Shown here one piece after another: positions 35,555 to 47,502 of a DNA stretch of 64,000 nucleotides. The first letter of the stretch is position 1. Each line of letters starts with the position of its first letter. The DNA is taken from NCBI GenBank assembly GCA_918026815.1, contig CAKJVC010000068.1:1674001-1738000 (forward strand), in the 5' to 3' direction. Under the pieces are notes generated by a model. The model was not told where the DNA came from, did not search any database, and saw only the letters and a program-made list of their open reading frames with translations. This DNA comes from Chalara sp. BL73 (lineage: Eukaryota > Ascomycota > Leotiomycetes > Helotiales). The position numbers and the translations under genes are program-made.

Positions 35555-38352
35555 TCAATATCTGTCGATGATCCACTCCCTCCGTTTCTCTTCGTCCATT
35601 CCCTCGAGCAATTTCATCTCCGCCTTTTTAACGGTGCAATATCTATCAACCACGTCTCTACCAAGGGCCTTGCAAAGAACTTGGTTTCTTTTCAAGCTCT
35701 CCAGTGCCTGGTTCAAATCCGAAGGAAGTGCTTCCGTGATTCCAAGATTTTTACGCTCTTGGGACGCAAGACTAGCCGGATCACCCTTACAATCCAGCCA
35801 GTATAGTACTTGGCCTGCGTTATGGCCATACGTCCCCGCTGATATAATTGCTGCTAGCGCAAGATACATATTTGCGAGACCATCCAAGCATTTAATCTCC
35901 CAGTGACTTCCTTCAATCTTCCGCAGAGGCGTTTCGCGATTTTGAGTCCCCCATGTCACCCACCTGCCACCCGCCCAACATCCATCGACAACGCGTTCAT
36001 AGCTAGCTGGTTTGCTATAAGTGAAAGCAATTATACCTGGGAGAGAAGATAGTATCCCGGCATAGAACGATTCATACGAAATAGTCTTTGACTTATCCAC
36101 AGATGAAACGGAAATATGGAGGTGACTTGCAGTACCTATCTCAATGGGAGATGGTTTTGGTATAAGTGTTGCACGCAATCCATGAGAAGCTACGACATTA
36201 CCGATAATTTCTCGCGCGTGCAATAGAGTGTCTACTGCTTCCAAAGGTGGAAGGGGAGGGAGAACGAATTCATACTGTCCATTTGCACCTTCAGGATGCC
36301 ATTGCTCTAGCTCAATGCCGGCACGAGCCAAGGTATCGTATATTTCCGTGAGCACTCTATAATTGTTATCGAGCGCTCTAGCGGAGTTCCAAGCATGGCT
36401 ACTTGAGGTCGTTAATGGCTTGTACTTTGAACCACTGTGTTGCTCCTCACAAGGGTTCCTGGAAAGAAACACGAATTCAATCTCAAAGCCCACTAGGAAA
36501 TCAAGATTGGAAGCTTTGGCTCGCTTCACAGCGCGTCGCAAGCTGGAGCGAGGACACAGGGCTACTTCTTGACCATCTTGTTCATAAAATTCGCCTTGCA
36601 CAGATGCGAAATGCTCGTTTGGCCCAGGCCGCAAAGAAGAGAAAATGGCCCTCAAGCGATATTCACCACTAGCGGTAACTCCAGGAATGATTGTATCATT
36701 TTGGAGGAGCCCTAGACTAGCTTTGGTGATTCCAATGTCAAGCTTTGGAAGCTGTCCATTTTGATGCAATGCTTGACCTCGAAGGATACTCAGAGCCTTT
36801 TTAGTTGGAATTACACGTAGACGAGGGGTTGCAGTATAATCCAAATACTGAAGACGTAAGAACTTAGTATCCGGATATGTAACGAGGAAGGATGTAAGCG
36901 TGGCCAGGTCACTAGTCGTGCTGGGGGACTAAACAAATTCCATGTCAGCATCATCCATAATGACAGATATAAAGTAACCATCGAAATTCTGCCATGGGAA
37001 TAAATGGCTCGTTAAACAAGCAAAATTAACGAGAGGCTTATTCCACAACTCTGAAGTAGATGGTGACACTCACGTGAGCCCTTTCTGGAAGAGGTTTAAG
37101 TGACAGACCCAAACCATAAAGCTTATTGGAAGTATTGAAGAAAAGGTCTTCAACCACTCTGATAGCTTGGGAAACATTCAGAACATCTTTTATAACATAA
37201 TCTGAGAGGACCTAATACATTAATCAATGTTTGACAGAGGTGAAGGTGCTGACCTACCACCTCCAAAGCTTCTCGCACTTGCATGACTGCCAGCAAAAAC
37301 GTCTCCGGGAACCAGTGACCATCTGTGCTCCAAAGTATCTTCTCAGTAGGGCAAAGCTCCAGAACCTCGCGGACCACTTTCTCTTGACCTTCCTTGCTAA
37401 TGAACGGAAACACCTCCCCAATGTCAGCATAGCAATTTTCATAGACGCTGGCTAGATAGCCCGCCTCCTTCGTCCAAGGGTAACTGGCATGCAGAAGGAC
37501 AATTGGAACCTCTGGAAATTTTCTGATGAAGCTCTGAAGATGGGAAGGAGATGATCGTGTTAGAGTGATATCGTTATCCCCAAGTCCTGTATGGAACTGT
37601 AGAGGCTTCTTCACACGGCTCGACGATTTCTCTATGATAGAAGCAGTGTGATGAACGATCCAGGTATTGAAATGCAGGCCGTCCAGCCTCGTGAAGTCGG
37701 TTTTGCCTTCAGAATTCAGCTTTGTGAGAAGCTCTACGAATTCTGCTCTAACCACAGAGCCGGACGGGAGTGTTAGACGAAGACCAGTTCGGTAGCAAAT
37801 TACGGATTTGAAGCCGACTACTTCTGGGTCTACGACTGCTGACTTGATGGCATCCTCAAACTCCCGCAAAATGCCTTCAGCTTTCTGTTCTGCAGAGAGT
37901 TCCCCATGTTGCTTCAAGTACCTGTCTATAATTTCCTCTGCAACCTTCTCAATGCGAACAATTCTTTTGCTTGGCGTCCTCGTCAATCGGTCATGCCAAG
38001 AATAATCAAGCACATCATCCTTTCCATCAAGGCCATCATCAATGAGTAGCATTTCAATGCCCTCAAAACACCGCTTTGCCCAAGCATCATCAGGTTTAGC
38101 CTTTTCGCGCTGTATGGCGCGAACAACTTCGTCCCAATCTTCCCCACAACCCAGAATAGAGGCCAACTGTTTAACCCCTCGAATATGTGGTAAGCTTGAC
38201 TTCGTACTTGATATGGCATTTCCGTGGGCTTCTGTAGTGATTGCTAAAAGATTGTGTTTGGTTTGTGCGGACGGGGCAAGAAGCGGGTGAGCGTGGTTAT
38301 CTACGATCGGTGTCCTGTGGATTGCTGTGATAAGGTCATTCAGACTAGTCAT
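35555..38352 (-). CDS. FluG-type amidohydrolase/glutamine synthetase fusion
   Basis: Exons 38352-37258, 37211-37074 and 36928-35555 give 868 residues, matching FluG (about 865). The N-terminal half is an amidohydrolase-2 domain: metal site DNHAHPLL near residue 19, QFHTGLGD, and LLHASYPW further on. The C-terminal half from about 450 is a type I glutamine-synthetase-like domain: GFEIEFVF, EGANGQYEF, GTASHLHIS and WGTQNRETPLRKI. In Aspergillus, FluG acts in the cytoplasm and is needed for an extracellular sporulation signal. Many fungi carry paralogues of unknown role, so this need not be the developmental orthologue. The last intron (145 bp) is much longer than the first (46 bp) and could hide a microexon. 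A TATAAAAG lies about 50 bp upstream. It converges with UstYa, 228 bp apart. Confidence 0.93.
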
Positions 38353-38400
38353 CTTGTTTTTGTGGTCTTAATCTACGATATCCGTGAGTAAATAATTGCC

Positions 38401-38408
38401 TTTTATAC
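38401..38408 (-). promoter_or_regulatory. TATA box of the FluG-type gene
   Basis: A TATAAAAG-type sequence on the minus strand ends about 49 bp upstream of the FluG start codon, which would imply a very short 5' leader. Confidence 0.45.
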
Positions 38409-39495
38409 ACCAGGAAAGGCTGAACAGGGAGTGGAATGGGCACCAAAAAAAAAAGAGAATGTTTGATGCGAGATTCTGATTCACGTGATGCGGTCTGAGA
38501 AATTAATTCCACAAACTTTAAGTGGGGCTGCTCATAGGACGACATTGTAACACAGAGTTCATGAATTTTAGTTTTGGTTGTTTATTCAGGAGGATATCAT
38601 CCACTTTTCTCCTTAGCGTCGCATGTATTGAAGTCTTAGCCAACGTTATTGAACTTGCTATCACCTCTGGCGACGGGTTGGTAACATTTGCGATGGGCCA
38701 GGTAAGGACTCAAAAGCCAGTTGAAAATGATTCATTGGTCGAGTATCCATCTAGACAGATAACTCCAGCAAGAATTCTTCCACGGCATTGCTGATGCTAC
38801 GTTTATAATATGCGACTTAACTATTGTACATATGATAAAGTCCTAATCTCATGACCAACCTATCAAGCAAAGACTAGGCAGGAGGACTTCTCTTCAGTGT
38901 TATTAGGCAAATTAGCGCAATCAGAGAAGTGGTATGGAGTCTTCTAGAAAACAAATTGGAAATTATCTTGGTTTCTTGGGTCCAAGTGAGTTGCCAAGAC
39001 TTTGGGGCAAGGAGGGGAACTCTGAAAGGAGCGGATTCCGTGCACACTCCTAGAATTGACCACATCTAAAAAAGCTGTAACCCATAAGAGTGTGTGTATG
39101 TGTAGAGAATATGCAAAATTTAAGGTATGAAGGCATCAACTGGAGCATTCACTAACACGCTCAAAGTGTATACACTCAGAAAACTCGGCTTATAGAACAC
39201 AATCCGCTGGTCAAATGGCTCCCATACATTGGCAATAGCCAGCCAAGAAATAAACCTACAAAAAGCCTCAGGATCCTATTCCCTGTGGACTTGACATTGT
39301 AAAGCCGCCTCTGCTTCTCTCCGATCTCTTATTCTTCTGCTTTAATTCCATATTTTGTCCGGTACTCGTTCTCTTTTACGCGGGTTAGGCAACATCCAGC
39401 CTCCTCACCGATAGTTTCCCCAATAGGCACTAACCTAAAACATTTTTACTTACTTGTTTCTCTAAGCATTGCTCTTAGTTCAATGATCAACCTCA
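38409..39495. other. Intergenic between divergent genes
   Basis: Spacer between FluG and the 2EXR gene. No gene recognised; a short minus-strand frame near 38874-39065 shows no domain. Confidence 0.45.
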
Positions 39496-41378
39496 ATGTC
39501 TTCCAATAACAATAGGCCTCTACCATCTGGACCGCGCTACACTGCTCGAGATGTCGCTAAACTTGCACGAAGCATATCTACCATGCGAACAGGTGACGGT
39601 AGTGTTAGCAACAGGTAATTCACACCGACCATCCAACACCAACTCCCGCGATTGACCTCATATGCGTGATTGCTGATCATGGGTCTCCTGACAGTACTCT
39701 CGGAATATCGCTATGGAACGCTTCAGAGGGGAGCTCTAGTACCGCGCCTCAACAAGGTGTCGACAAGGCTGAAGAAGTTGCCACGACTCCCTCTGGCTCA
39801 TTGAGTCAGAATTGGGAGCAAGACTGGCCCGACCTTGCCATGGGAGCGGCTATTCCACGGAACCAAAAGAATCGACCCTCCAATACCCCTAGCAATCACA
39901 TTCAATCCCAAACATGTATACGACACAGGGTCCAGGCTCATGCTTGGACCCGGCGCGGGCCTTACAATGGTGACGCTCAAGCTCAGCTAAATGCCCACCA
40001 GCAGATCGAAGGCCGATCTAGGAACTGGCGTGGATCTCATGGTCGTGGGACTCAAGTTCGAAGAAGTCTCCATGGTAGTCGTGGACGTGGCCGGGGAGGT
40101 GCCTTTGGTAGTTTTCACAGGTTGGCCCCAAACCAAACTACTACGTTCCAACCTATCCCTCCCAATTTGAAGGAGACCCAGAACCAGAATTCCATCACTT
40201 CATCCACCTCTGGCAACTCGGAGAATCGTGCTGGCCCCAACAATTATGGTCATCCAATTCATGTTATTCACGCGTAAGCTAAGATGTTCCTTGAGGTCCG
40301 ACATCTACTGACAATTTCCAGTCTTCCTCCTGTAATCTTTATGAAGTTCTCTGAGCTTCCAGCGGAGATACGCAGCAAGATCTATAGGATGGCTGCCATG
40401 GAGCCGCGATTGCTTGAAATCGTGCGTACTCGCAACCATTCCGAGGCTCTGTTATCCGAGGCTTCCCGCTCTATACCCCCAATATTACTAGCAACTTTTG
40501 AGTCTCGGGAGGAGACCATTGGTTTTTTTGAAAGACGCTTCTTCAACATCAATACCAATGATGACACCGAACGTGGCATTTACTTCAATCCCGCGGCGGA
40601 TATTCTTTACTTTGCAGCCGACAAGAAAACCAAAAGACCCGCTTGCTTGAATACAATCTGGGGCGTCTCTAAGAAGATGATAAGAAAGGATGTTCCCCGT
40701 GTAGCGATCGAAATGACGGGGCGTATCACAACTTGCTGTAATTTGGATGACGATGGTGCTGGCTGGGCTATCAATGGCGGAGCCACGTTGATGCAGACCC
40801 TCCATGGAGTCCATCCATCACTCTGCTCTGGTCTCAATAATTTCCCCGGTTTTCAAGGCTTGACGGAGATATCCTTCGTCGTCCCTTCCAATCTTTGGCC
40901 AGTCCCTGGCGGGCAAGTCACCCCTCAGCATTGCTTTCGACCTGCTGTACACGATGGATTGACCAAAGGTCAGCAGAGATTCAAGAACAGAATTCTGCAA
41001 GATCAGGCCACAATTGCGGCAAATGGCGCACCAGATGGCGTTGGCGAAGACCACAAATGGAGTGGAGATAAGATGCCTACTATCAAGTTCGTGTCCATGG
41101 GTAAGAAGGCAGACGGAGGCAAATTTCTGGTTTGGGACGCAATGGCTCTCACTAAGAGTGATATGAACCATATTCTTGAGAATGGTTGGTCCTTCATCAA
41201 CGGCATTAGCAACAGAACCCATTGCCGGATTCATATCCCCAAGGCAGATGGTGGCGAACACCAGCGGGAAATTGGATTCCAAGGCAATTACGATGACGTC
41301 AAGGAAGCTAAGGAAGAAATACTGAATAAGCTGGTATGGGTTTATAGTACCGCAGAACTAGGCTTTGCTAACTTCTAA
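39496..41378 (+). CDS. 2EXR-domain protein with RG-rich N-terminal extension
   Basis: Exons 39496-39614, 39695-40273 and 40322-41378 give 584 residues. The first 230 or so are disordered and Gln/Asn/Ser-rich, with an RGG-like stretch (GSRGRGRGGAFGSF) typical of RNA-binding tails. The C-terminal 345 begin with a 2EXR/F-box-like motif (FSELPAEIRSKIYRMAAMEPR), a large Pezizomycotina family of unknown function with possible protein-interaction role. Both introns fit frame (phases 2 and 2). A separate gene starting at the internal ATG 40341 cannot be excluded, since the N-terminal part could be a fused or distinct gene. No signal peptide or membrane segment is seen. Confidence 0.74.
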
Positions 41379-42386
41379 ACAGCAGAGCAACGGTCGTAGA
41401 TATCAGGCCATCGCTAACATGCGCTAATATGCAAGACAGCACCTGGTCTCGTATATCCAGGAATAAATATTGAGAATGACGGTTTTCTTTGTTCTTAGGC
41501 CAGGTTTTACTCTCTTGGTATAGCTGGACTGTATCTAAAATTGGCATATATTTTTTGGCCATAAAAGTTGACTTGTTTCTGGGGTATCTCCTGTCGAACG
41601 AATTTCGTAGTATCTTGGCATTAAATCAGACGCAGCAATGAGTAATCATGCCTTCACCATCGCCTGTTTTCGTTCTGTAATGTCGGGTGTTGAGTGCGGG
41701 AGACTCATTTAGCGGTGCCATCAACTTCACCCAAGTCTCATATCGAATCGGACGTCGTAATTTGAGGGAATGCGGGACGCCTTCTTGAGAGATCTTCGTG
41801 AATTTCGACTTTCCCGATCGATGGTCCTGAGAACGGCAAACTTTGCAAGATAATCGACGCATCACTTTTCAGATGTCCTTACATCACTGTTGGTTGTGTA
41901 ATGTTGTGTAACTCAAATTGCTTTTGAGCATTCGCGTTCTTGGCGTGGCAAATCATCACCTAAAGCTCTGCAAGCCCGCGTATCGCACCTGAACGGCAGA
42001 ACTCACTCTGTGACGTTCCTCTCATACACTTGTGTCTCAAAACCTTCCGGCTACCTTTTCAAATTTGACTTTCGATAATAGACTGACACAGAATATACCT
42101 ACCAGCTTACATCGAACCTTGGTCGTTAATCTTTATCTCAGTAGTTCGCTACTTTCCCACGTCTGTCAAATACGCTCAAAAATGCAAAGTGAAACCTGAG
42201 TCGCGCATTCGTTTTGGAGCACAATGATCATATCTGCATGGATTCAAAATCCTATATACAACAAACAGGGATTCGTTATTGTTCACACCATCAACTCCTA
42301 TCAAGAACTATCATACATTCCATCTACCGAAAAGTCAACCAACACCTCTATATCGTTTCCCGTCCGTATCCCAAGAAAGTATCCAT
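41379..42386. other. Intergenic between convergent genes
   Basis: No gene recognised. A minus-strand open frame at 41626-41865 (79 codons, basic, three clustered Cys) shows no known zinc pattern. Confidence 0.4.
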
Positions 42387-44009
42387 TCATGTGTGGCCAA
42401 TCAAACCCTCCTGAGGAGCATTATCAGGGTTAATGTCAGTACCCTCAAAGCCCAATGCAGTATTCCATGCATCAGCCGTGGTCTCATCTCTCGTTCCGAG
42501 GGCCTGAATGTCAGCCTGTGCAGTCCTGCAAGCATCAATCGCGTCCTCGGCGGCTCCACAAACGTTGCCAAGTTGATCGCAGATGCGGTTGGTGATAATG
42601 TTGGGGTTCAAAGCCTCTTGTTGGCCCTCGTTGACGACTGGGTCAATAGCTTGGAAGGTGAACTCATCGACACTTCGACCATTGAGACCGGGTTCGAACT
42701 TGATGGTTGGGGTGCAGGTTCCGAAGTCGAGACCGAGGGAAGAAACTTGTTGTCCTGGATCGACTCCCTCAGGTGGGACGGCGCCACCGGCGTTGTCATC
42801 GGCGGCGTTGTCATCAGCTGCATTGTCGCCGGCGGCGTTGTCATCAGCTGCATTGTCGCCGGCGGCGTTGTCATCAGCTGCATTGTCGCCGGCGGCGTTG
42901 TCATCAGCTGCATTGTCGTCGGCGGCGTTGTCGTCACCAGCATTGTTATCAGCTGCATTGTCGTCGGCGGCGTTGTCATCACCAGCATTGTCATTTGCGT
43001 TATCGTTGGCGTTTCCTGCGTCCGCCTCGGCCGTGGCAGTGGCCGCAGCTCCGCGAGTGACGGTTACGAACGTAGTTGCCTGGCATTCAACGGCGGCAGC
43101 AGTGGAAGTAGCTGCAGCAGCCTCAGTGGTAGCCTGTTATGGTGTTAATCCCAGGTCTTATCCTACAAGGTTTCAAAACTTACGGCAGCATCATCATTTG
43201 CGTTTCCGGTACCTGCGTTGTCTTCCGTATCTGCATTGGCATCCCCCGCGTCCGCATTGTCTCCTGCGTCTGCGTTATCTCCTGCGTCTGCGTTATCTCC
43301 TGCATCTGCATTGTTTCCTGCATCTGCGTTGTCTCCTGCATCTGCATTGTCTCCTGCGTCCGCGTTATCTCCTGCGTCTGCATTGCCTGCTGGTGCTTCT
43401 CCAACGTTTCCTGCCGCGTCCTTGGTGTCAAAGTTGGTGAAACCATTAGCAGCCATGACATCAGCAACACTCAACCCGTCAGCGTTCAATGGATCAGTGA
43501 GCGAAGAAGCGGCATTGGCATTCTCGACGTCTGATCCATCAACATCTGGGTCGACGAGTGGCACAATACCACGGAGGAGCTCATTGGCAGGAAGTGTTGG
43601 GTCTGAGCAAACGGTTGGGACGGAAACTGCGAAGGGGTTGAAGTTCTGTTCAGCCCCGACAAGACCACGAGCTGCAGCAACAGCATCGTCACCCTCTCCA
43701 AGCGTCTCAAGGATCAAATCGGCATGTGAAAGCTGCTAAAATTAGCTCCGAAGGTGAGAGGCCCAGGATCTGCCTTACCTTAGCACAAGGATTTGCTGCT
43801 GCAAGAAGGAAGCTGATTGCAGCTCCCGCTAACGTTGCTGCCTCTCCAGGCTGCCCACCGCTAGTAACTGCTGATATGGCAGCGATTGGGATTTGCTCTT
43901 GACCAAAACTATAATTATTAGCCTTAGGCCCCTGAGATGGATAGAATATCACATACCGAGCCTCAGCAATTGCCACGAGGGCTGAAATAAGGGCTACCTT
44001 AGAATACAT
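42387..44009 (-). CDS. Secreted Asn/Asp/Ala repeat protein
   Basis: Exons 44009-43957, 43908-43779, 43735-43184 and 43133-42387 give 493 residues. A signal peptide (MYSKVALISALVAIAEA) is followed by a conserved fungal N-domain (FGQEQIPIAAISAV, NFNPFAVSVPTVC, LRGIVPLVDPDVDG). Then comes an array of about eight NADAGD hexapeptides, an Ala/Thr linker, a second array built on NAADDNAAGD decapeptides, and a C-terminal domain with four cysteines. No GPI signal is evident. It resembles secreted proteins that databases often mislabel circumsporozoite-like because of their repeats. It is probably a wall or extracellular protein; function unknown. The first intron (48 bp) is a multiple of three and has no stop, so retention would still give a protein with 16 extra residues. 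Confidence 0.83.
42791..43000. repeat. 30-bp tandem repeat array in coding sequence
   Basis: A 30-bp unit (GGCGGCGTTGTCATCAGCTG followed by ten bases) recurs in register from 42801 for about six to seven copies. The last copies diverge. It encodes the NAADDNAAGD-type decapeptide on the minus strand. Confidence 0.92.
43249..43396. repeat. 18-bp tandem repeat array in coding sequence
   Basis: About eight copies of an 18-bp unit (GCGTCTGCGTTATCTCCT and variants) encode NADAGD on the minus strand. The copies vary mainly at synonymous positions. Confidence 0.92.
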
Positions 44010-45516
44010 CTTTATCAAGGGATTGAAAGATAAGGTTTCGAAATTCAAAAAAGGAGTGAAATTTGACTTTAACGGAAGAAGAATAAAAGGAACCTGTCCA
44101 GAAAGTAAAAATATAAATCGAAGAGAATGCAAAAGTTCACAGAACTTGAAACGAATGTGAAAGCCGAAAGTCAAGAAGTTGAAGATGCGATGAGGAGAGA
44201 AGTGTGGGAAGGAAAACATCGACCTATATAGAAACTTAAGGATGCACGCATGGTTGCTGTCGTAGCATCGGCGCAATGTTCTGGTTCTTCCAAGATGAGC
44301 CTTCGGTAGATCATACTTGGAGGCACTCTTGGATGAACCACCTTGACAGCGCTAAGCTCAAGTTTGTCGTTGACTAACCGGATGGTGAACAGCGGCTCTT
44401 CTGACAGGTCTACGAGCCATGATTGGCACGGAGGAGAGATGCATCCCACAAAGTCGGGCCCATGACCGTTTCTGGGGGAGCCGCTCATCTCAGAGAGGTA
44501 ACCGAGTTCTTGGAAGGTCTTAAAAGTCATTACAGTCTCGGATCGGAAACTGACAACGATTTGAAAGATGGAGCATGGCGGTCGATACCAAGATCTTGGC
44601 GTCTGAAGTAGATGGAGCGGATATCGCGTCTAAGATTGACGCGAGAGAGCCAAGTAAACAAATTTCCTATCCCAGTTAGTATATGCGGCAGCGGAGAACA
44701 ATCAGCCAATTGAAGTGTAATAATAAGCCCCACCCTCACGGATGCCAAGGATGGGTCAAACTTTGCTCGCACCTTTACGACACAGGGGCTGTTTGAGCCT
44801 CCTTGCCACTATGGTTTTGCGTAGCTTATTGACCACCTAAATTTGTATGTGATCAGCATCATCATTGTGTTCCCTTTTCAAAGTCCAGACGAAAGTCTGG
44901 ATCGCATAAAAATCCTGCTCACGGAAGCCGAGCCTCCACGCTGAAGAAACAATCCTCGGCGCTTGGCAAATGCCTTTCATCATTATACTATTGGCATCTT
45001 AAGGATCGATTCGTTCATCTCATCAGTAGTACTATAACGACATTTATGCGATTAGCGTTCGTTTACAAGCGTGATCTTCTGAGCTTTGGTGATCATGCTG
45101 CCGTCTTCTCATGCTGCACATCTGATTGCACGTCACGGCTAAAAACATCATTGATGTGAAGTTGTGCGCGGAGTCTTTATTATGTCTTATAAGTTTAACT
45201 CTCACATCTTGAACAAATTGTCCACACGATGTCGAAATACGGTCCAGCAACGTCGATTTCACACGTAGGCATAACCATATCCTCGAAGATATTGCATACG
45301 AATTTCGAGACAGTAGGTGATCTTAGCATTCAAAACAGCATCACAATAATTTTTTGTTGAAAACAGAGAGCATGCATCAAGTTGTATAACGCCTCTGATC
45401 CCCTTGATATGGAGCACGAGTAAGTTTCAGCAAAACGTGTTCTTTCCGATCGAAGATGAGCCCATGCGCATGTGGAGCGTCTTATTCGTACGAGCGTAGA
45501 CTATGACCGTCTGATC
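44010..45516. other. Intergenic, 1.5 kb
   Basis: Minus-strand frames at 44171-44530 and 44530-44772 abut but show no recognised family. TATATAG on the minus strand near 44223-44230 may serve the repeat-protein gene about 210 bp downstream. It also includes the hairpin at 44884-44901. Confidence 0.4.
44884..44901. other. Small hairpin with GAAA loop
   Basis: TCCAGAC-GAAA-GTCTGGA is a perfect 7-bp stem closed by a GNRA-type tetraloop. It is intergenic, with no known role. Confidence 0.4.
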
Positions 45517-46308
45517 TCACTCGAGGTTTGCTGCCTCTTTCTGCTTTGCTAGCTCGGCTAGAACATCCCTCTTATACTCAACCCAGTCATCAGCCCGAGG
45601 AAAGTTTCCTTCAGGAACATCCTTTCCTAAGAACATACACAGAGGCTCCCAGCCTTGTTTGACCTCATATTCCAATATGTCTCGTCCTCGTTTCTTCGCA
45701 GCAACACGAACGCCATCATTATGGTCTCTGAGACGCTGAATTCCATCTTTCTCAGGATCGGAGCCCCAAACATAACGATGTGTCACTGTGCTGATTGGAG
45801 ACGGATACTTTTTATGTGCATGCCAAATGGTTAGCCGCATGCTCTCAAGCCACTTATCTTCATCTCTGGTCGTCAACACGATTTTAGCATCAGGATACGC
45901 ATCCATTAGCTCTTCATAAAAAAGAGCCCCAGGAATGTCTGTGATGCCCTAAAGAATATCTATATTAGCCAATATATGTTAGCTTGGAAGAAAGGGAAAC
46001 ATACAGCCCAATCCCCCAAGATATCATCGAACTCCTGGCGGCCTAAAGGTGTTCCCTTGCCTCCGAATTTGGCCTGGAAAACTGCCAGCCATGCGTCGAC
46101 ATGGCCATGCTTCTTCACCTCACGCATATGGTAGATCGGGCTATACCCCAGAGTTTGAAGCCCATCCGAAAGAGCTGTCACTACGATTAGCTTATATGCT
46201 CAATAAGAAACCCTTTGAATACCTACACTGTGTCCCTGTGCGACACATCCCAAGACACAGAACCTCCATTCGCACCGATCTATGCTTCTTCACAACCTGT
46301 TCAGACAT
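45517..46308 (-). CDS. Sulfotransferase-like P-loop protein (Sulfotransfer_4)
   Basis: Exons 46308-46227, 46180-46005 and 45948-45517 give 229 residues. The P-loop-like element LGMCRTGT (about residues 19-26) lies at the N-terminus and is followed by LGYSPIYHM. After the second intron come TDIPGALFYEELMDAYPDAKIVLTTRDEDKW, split here in description as the substrate and nucleotide region, and DVPEGNFPRADD. These are features of the fungal PF17784-type family, often mislabelled NAD-dependent epimerase/dehydratase. Whether it transfers sulfate from PAPS, and to what, is unknown. No signal peptide or transmembrane segment is visible. Some relatives have a C-terminal anchor that this one lacks. A TATA box lies about 96 bp upstream of the start. 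Confidence 0.88.
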
Positions 46309-46403
46309 GTGGAGAGAACGAACCGAAAATATACAATTAAACCAGTTTGAATCCAGCTATACTGAACACAATAGTGGAGGACATATGGCAAGTTGATTAT
46401 CGC

Positions 46404-46411
46404 CTTTTATA
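46404..46411 (-). promoter_or_regulatory. TATA box of the sulfotransferase-like gene
   Basis: TATAAAAG on the minus strand, about 96 bp upstream of the start codon at 46308. Confidence 0.5.
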
Positions 46412-47502
46412 CATAGATGGCGCGCATGGAATTCTCAACTGAGCAATTCCGAATGATCACGTTTGCAGGGGAGGTCGGGAGAAACAGGATCCTGTCATCC
46501 TTATGTCCTCGTGGTAGATATTTGGCAATACAAAAATGGTAGTACAATGGAGGAATAAAGTGGAAATATTGCACGTATTATGATCACATGTGTCAAATGA
46601 GTTTTCACAGCAATATTGATGATGATGAGGCTTGAGGTGAGCTCGATTTGGTGCTTGTGTTTGCTTCGATTGAAGCTTGCTCACCCCGCTTTTCGATTGA
46701 TGAACCTTGGCACCAACTAGCTTGGCAGAATCGAGACAGAGGGTTAACGAGTTCAGCACATTATCTGAGTAAACTTTTGAACGACAATGAAAGAGTAGTT
46801 ACTGAGAAGATGACCTTGGGAGTCTCAATGAGTAGCCGCAACGAGTCTCCGGTATTAAGATCCCTTTGAAAGAACAAAAGCATTGTCAGAAGATACAGAA
46901 GGAACAGCTAGCTAACGAACATATAATCATAGATGCCTGCAAAAGATAAACTCAGCTGGAGCATCATAGGTACCCTTCTGTCACACAACATCGTTATAAA
47001 TAATACTTTTGTGTGCACAAGAACTGAGCTGGACTCGCTTAATTAAGGGGCCTGGGGAAGTTGTACGACATCAAATTTAACGAGCACCCACGATGACCCA
47101 ATGAACACAAGAACAAACTTAACCAAGTTCGCAACGATAAAAGTTACTACTAAGCCCTTTTTTAGCTTTTCGGTTAATCATTTCCATGGACCGGGCTCTC
47201 GAAGTACCGGCCGGATATTGTCACTTGGCAGGGTTACATTGTGGGGAAAACAATCAATCTTCCGTAACGGTGAAAAATTATCCCACTACTAACCCTCCTC
47301 TACATCACTACTTTATTCCAATTTCTGTAGATTTCTGGGGTTTGCGTTCAGGAAGAGAGTGACGGAAAATCCAATTCCCAGCGGTTAGTTGGCTGTGCTA
47401 GTGCACAATTTCCCTGTACATCATGGATAACCTTACTTAATACCTAGCATCTCGTTGAATCTCATGGTGAGCTCTCGTCCACCTCTTCTGGGTTTGTTTA
47501 AA
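46412..47502. other. Intergenic between divergent genes
   Basis: No gene recognised; it contains the upstream region of the PL9 gene. An in-frame ATG lies 16 codons before the PL9 start. Confidence 0.45.

Noticed and set aside
35699..35720. tRNA B-box-like GGTTCAAATCC
   Set aside because: Inside the FluG glutamine-synthetase coding region, with no A box or acceptor stem around it.
41626..41865. 79-codon minus-strand frame with clustered Cys
   Set aside because: Cys spacing fits no known zinc motif and there is no neighbouring exon to extend it.
43218..43739. Long plus-strand frames through the repeat gene (Ser/Ala/Pro-rich repeats)
   Set aside because: They are antisense shadows of the tandem repeats; the minus-strand frame has the signal peptide, splice sites and conserved domain.
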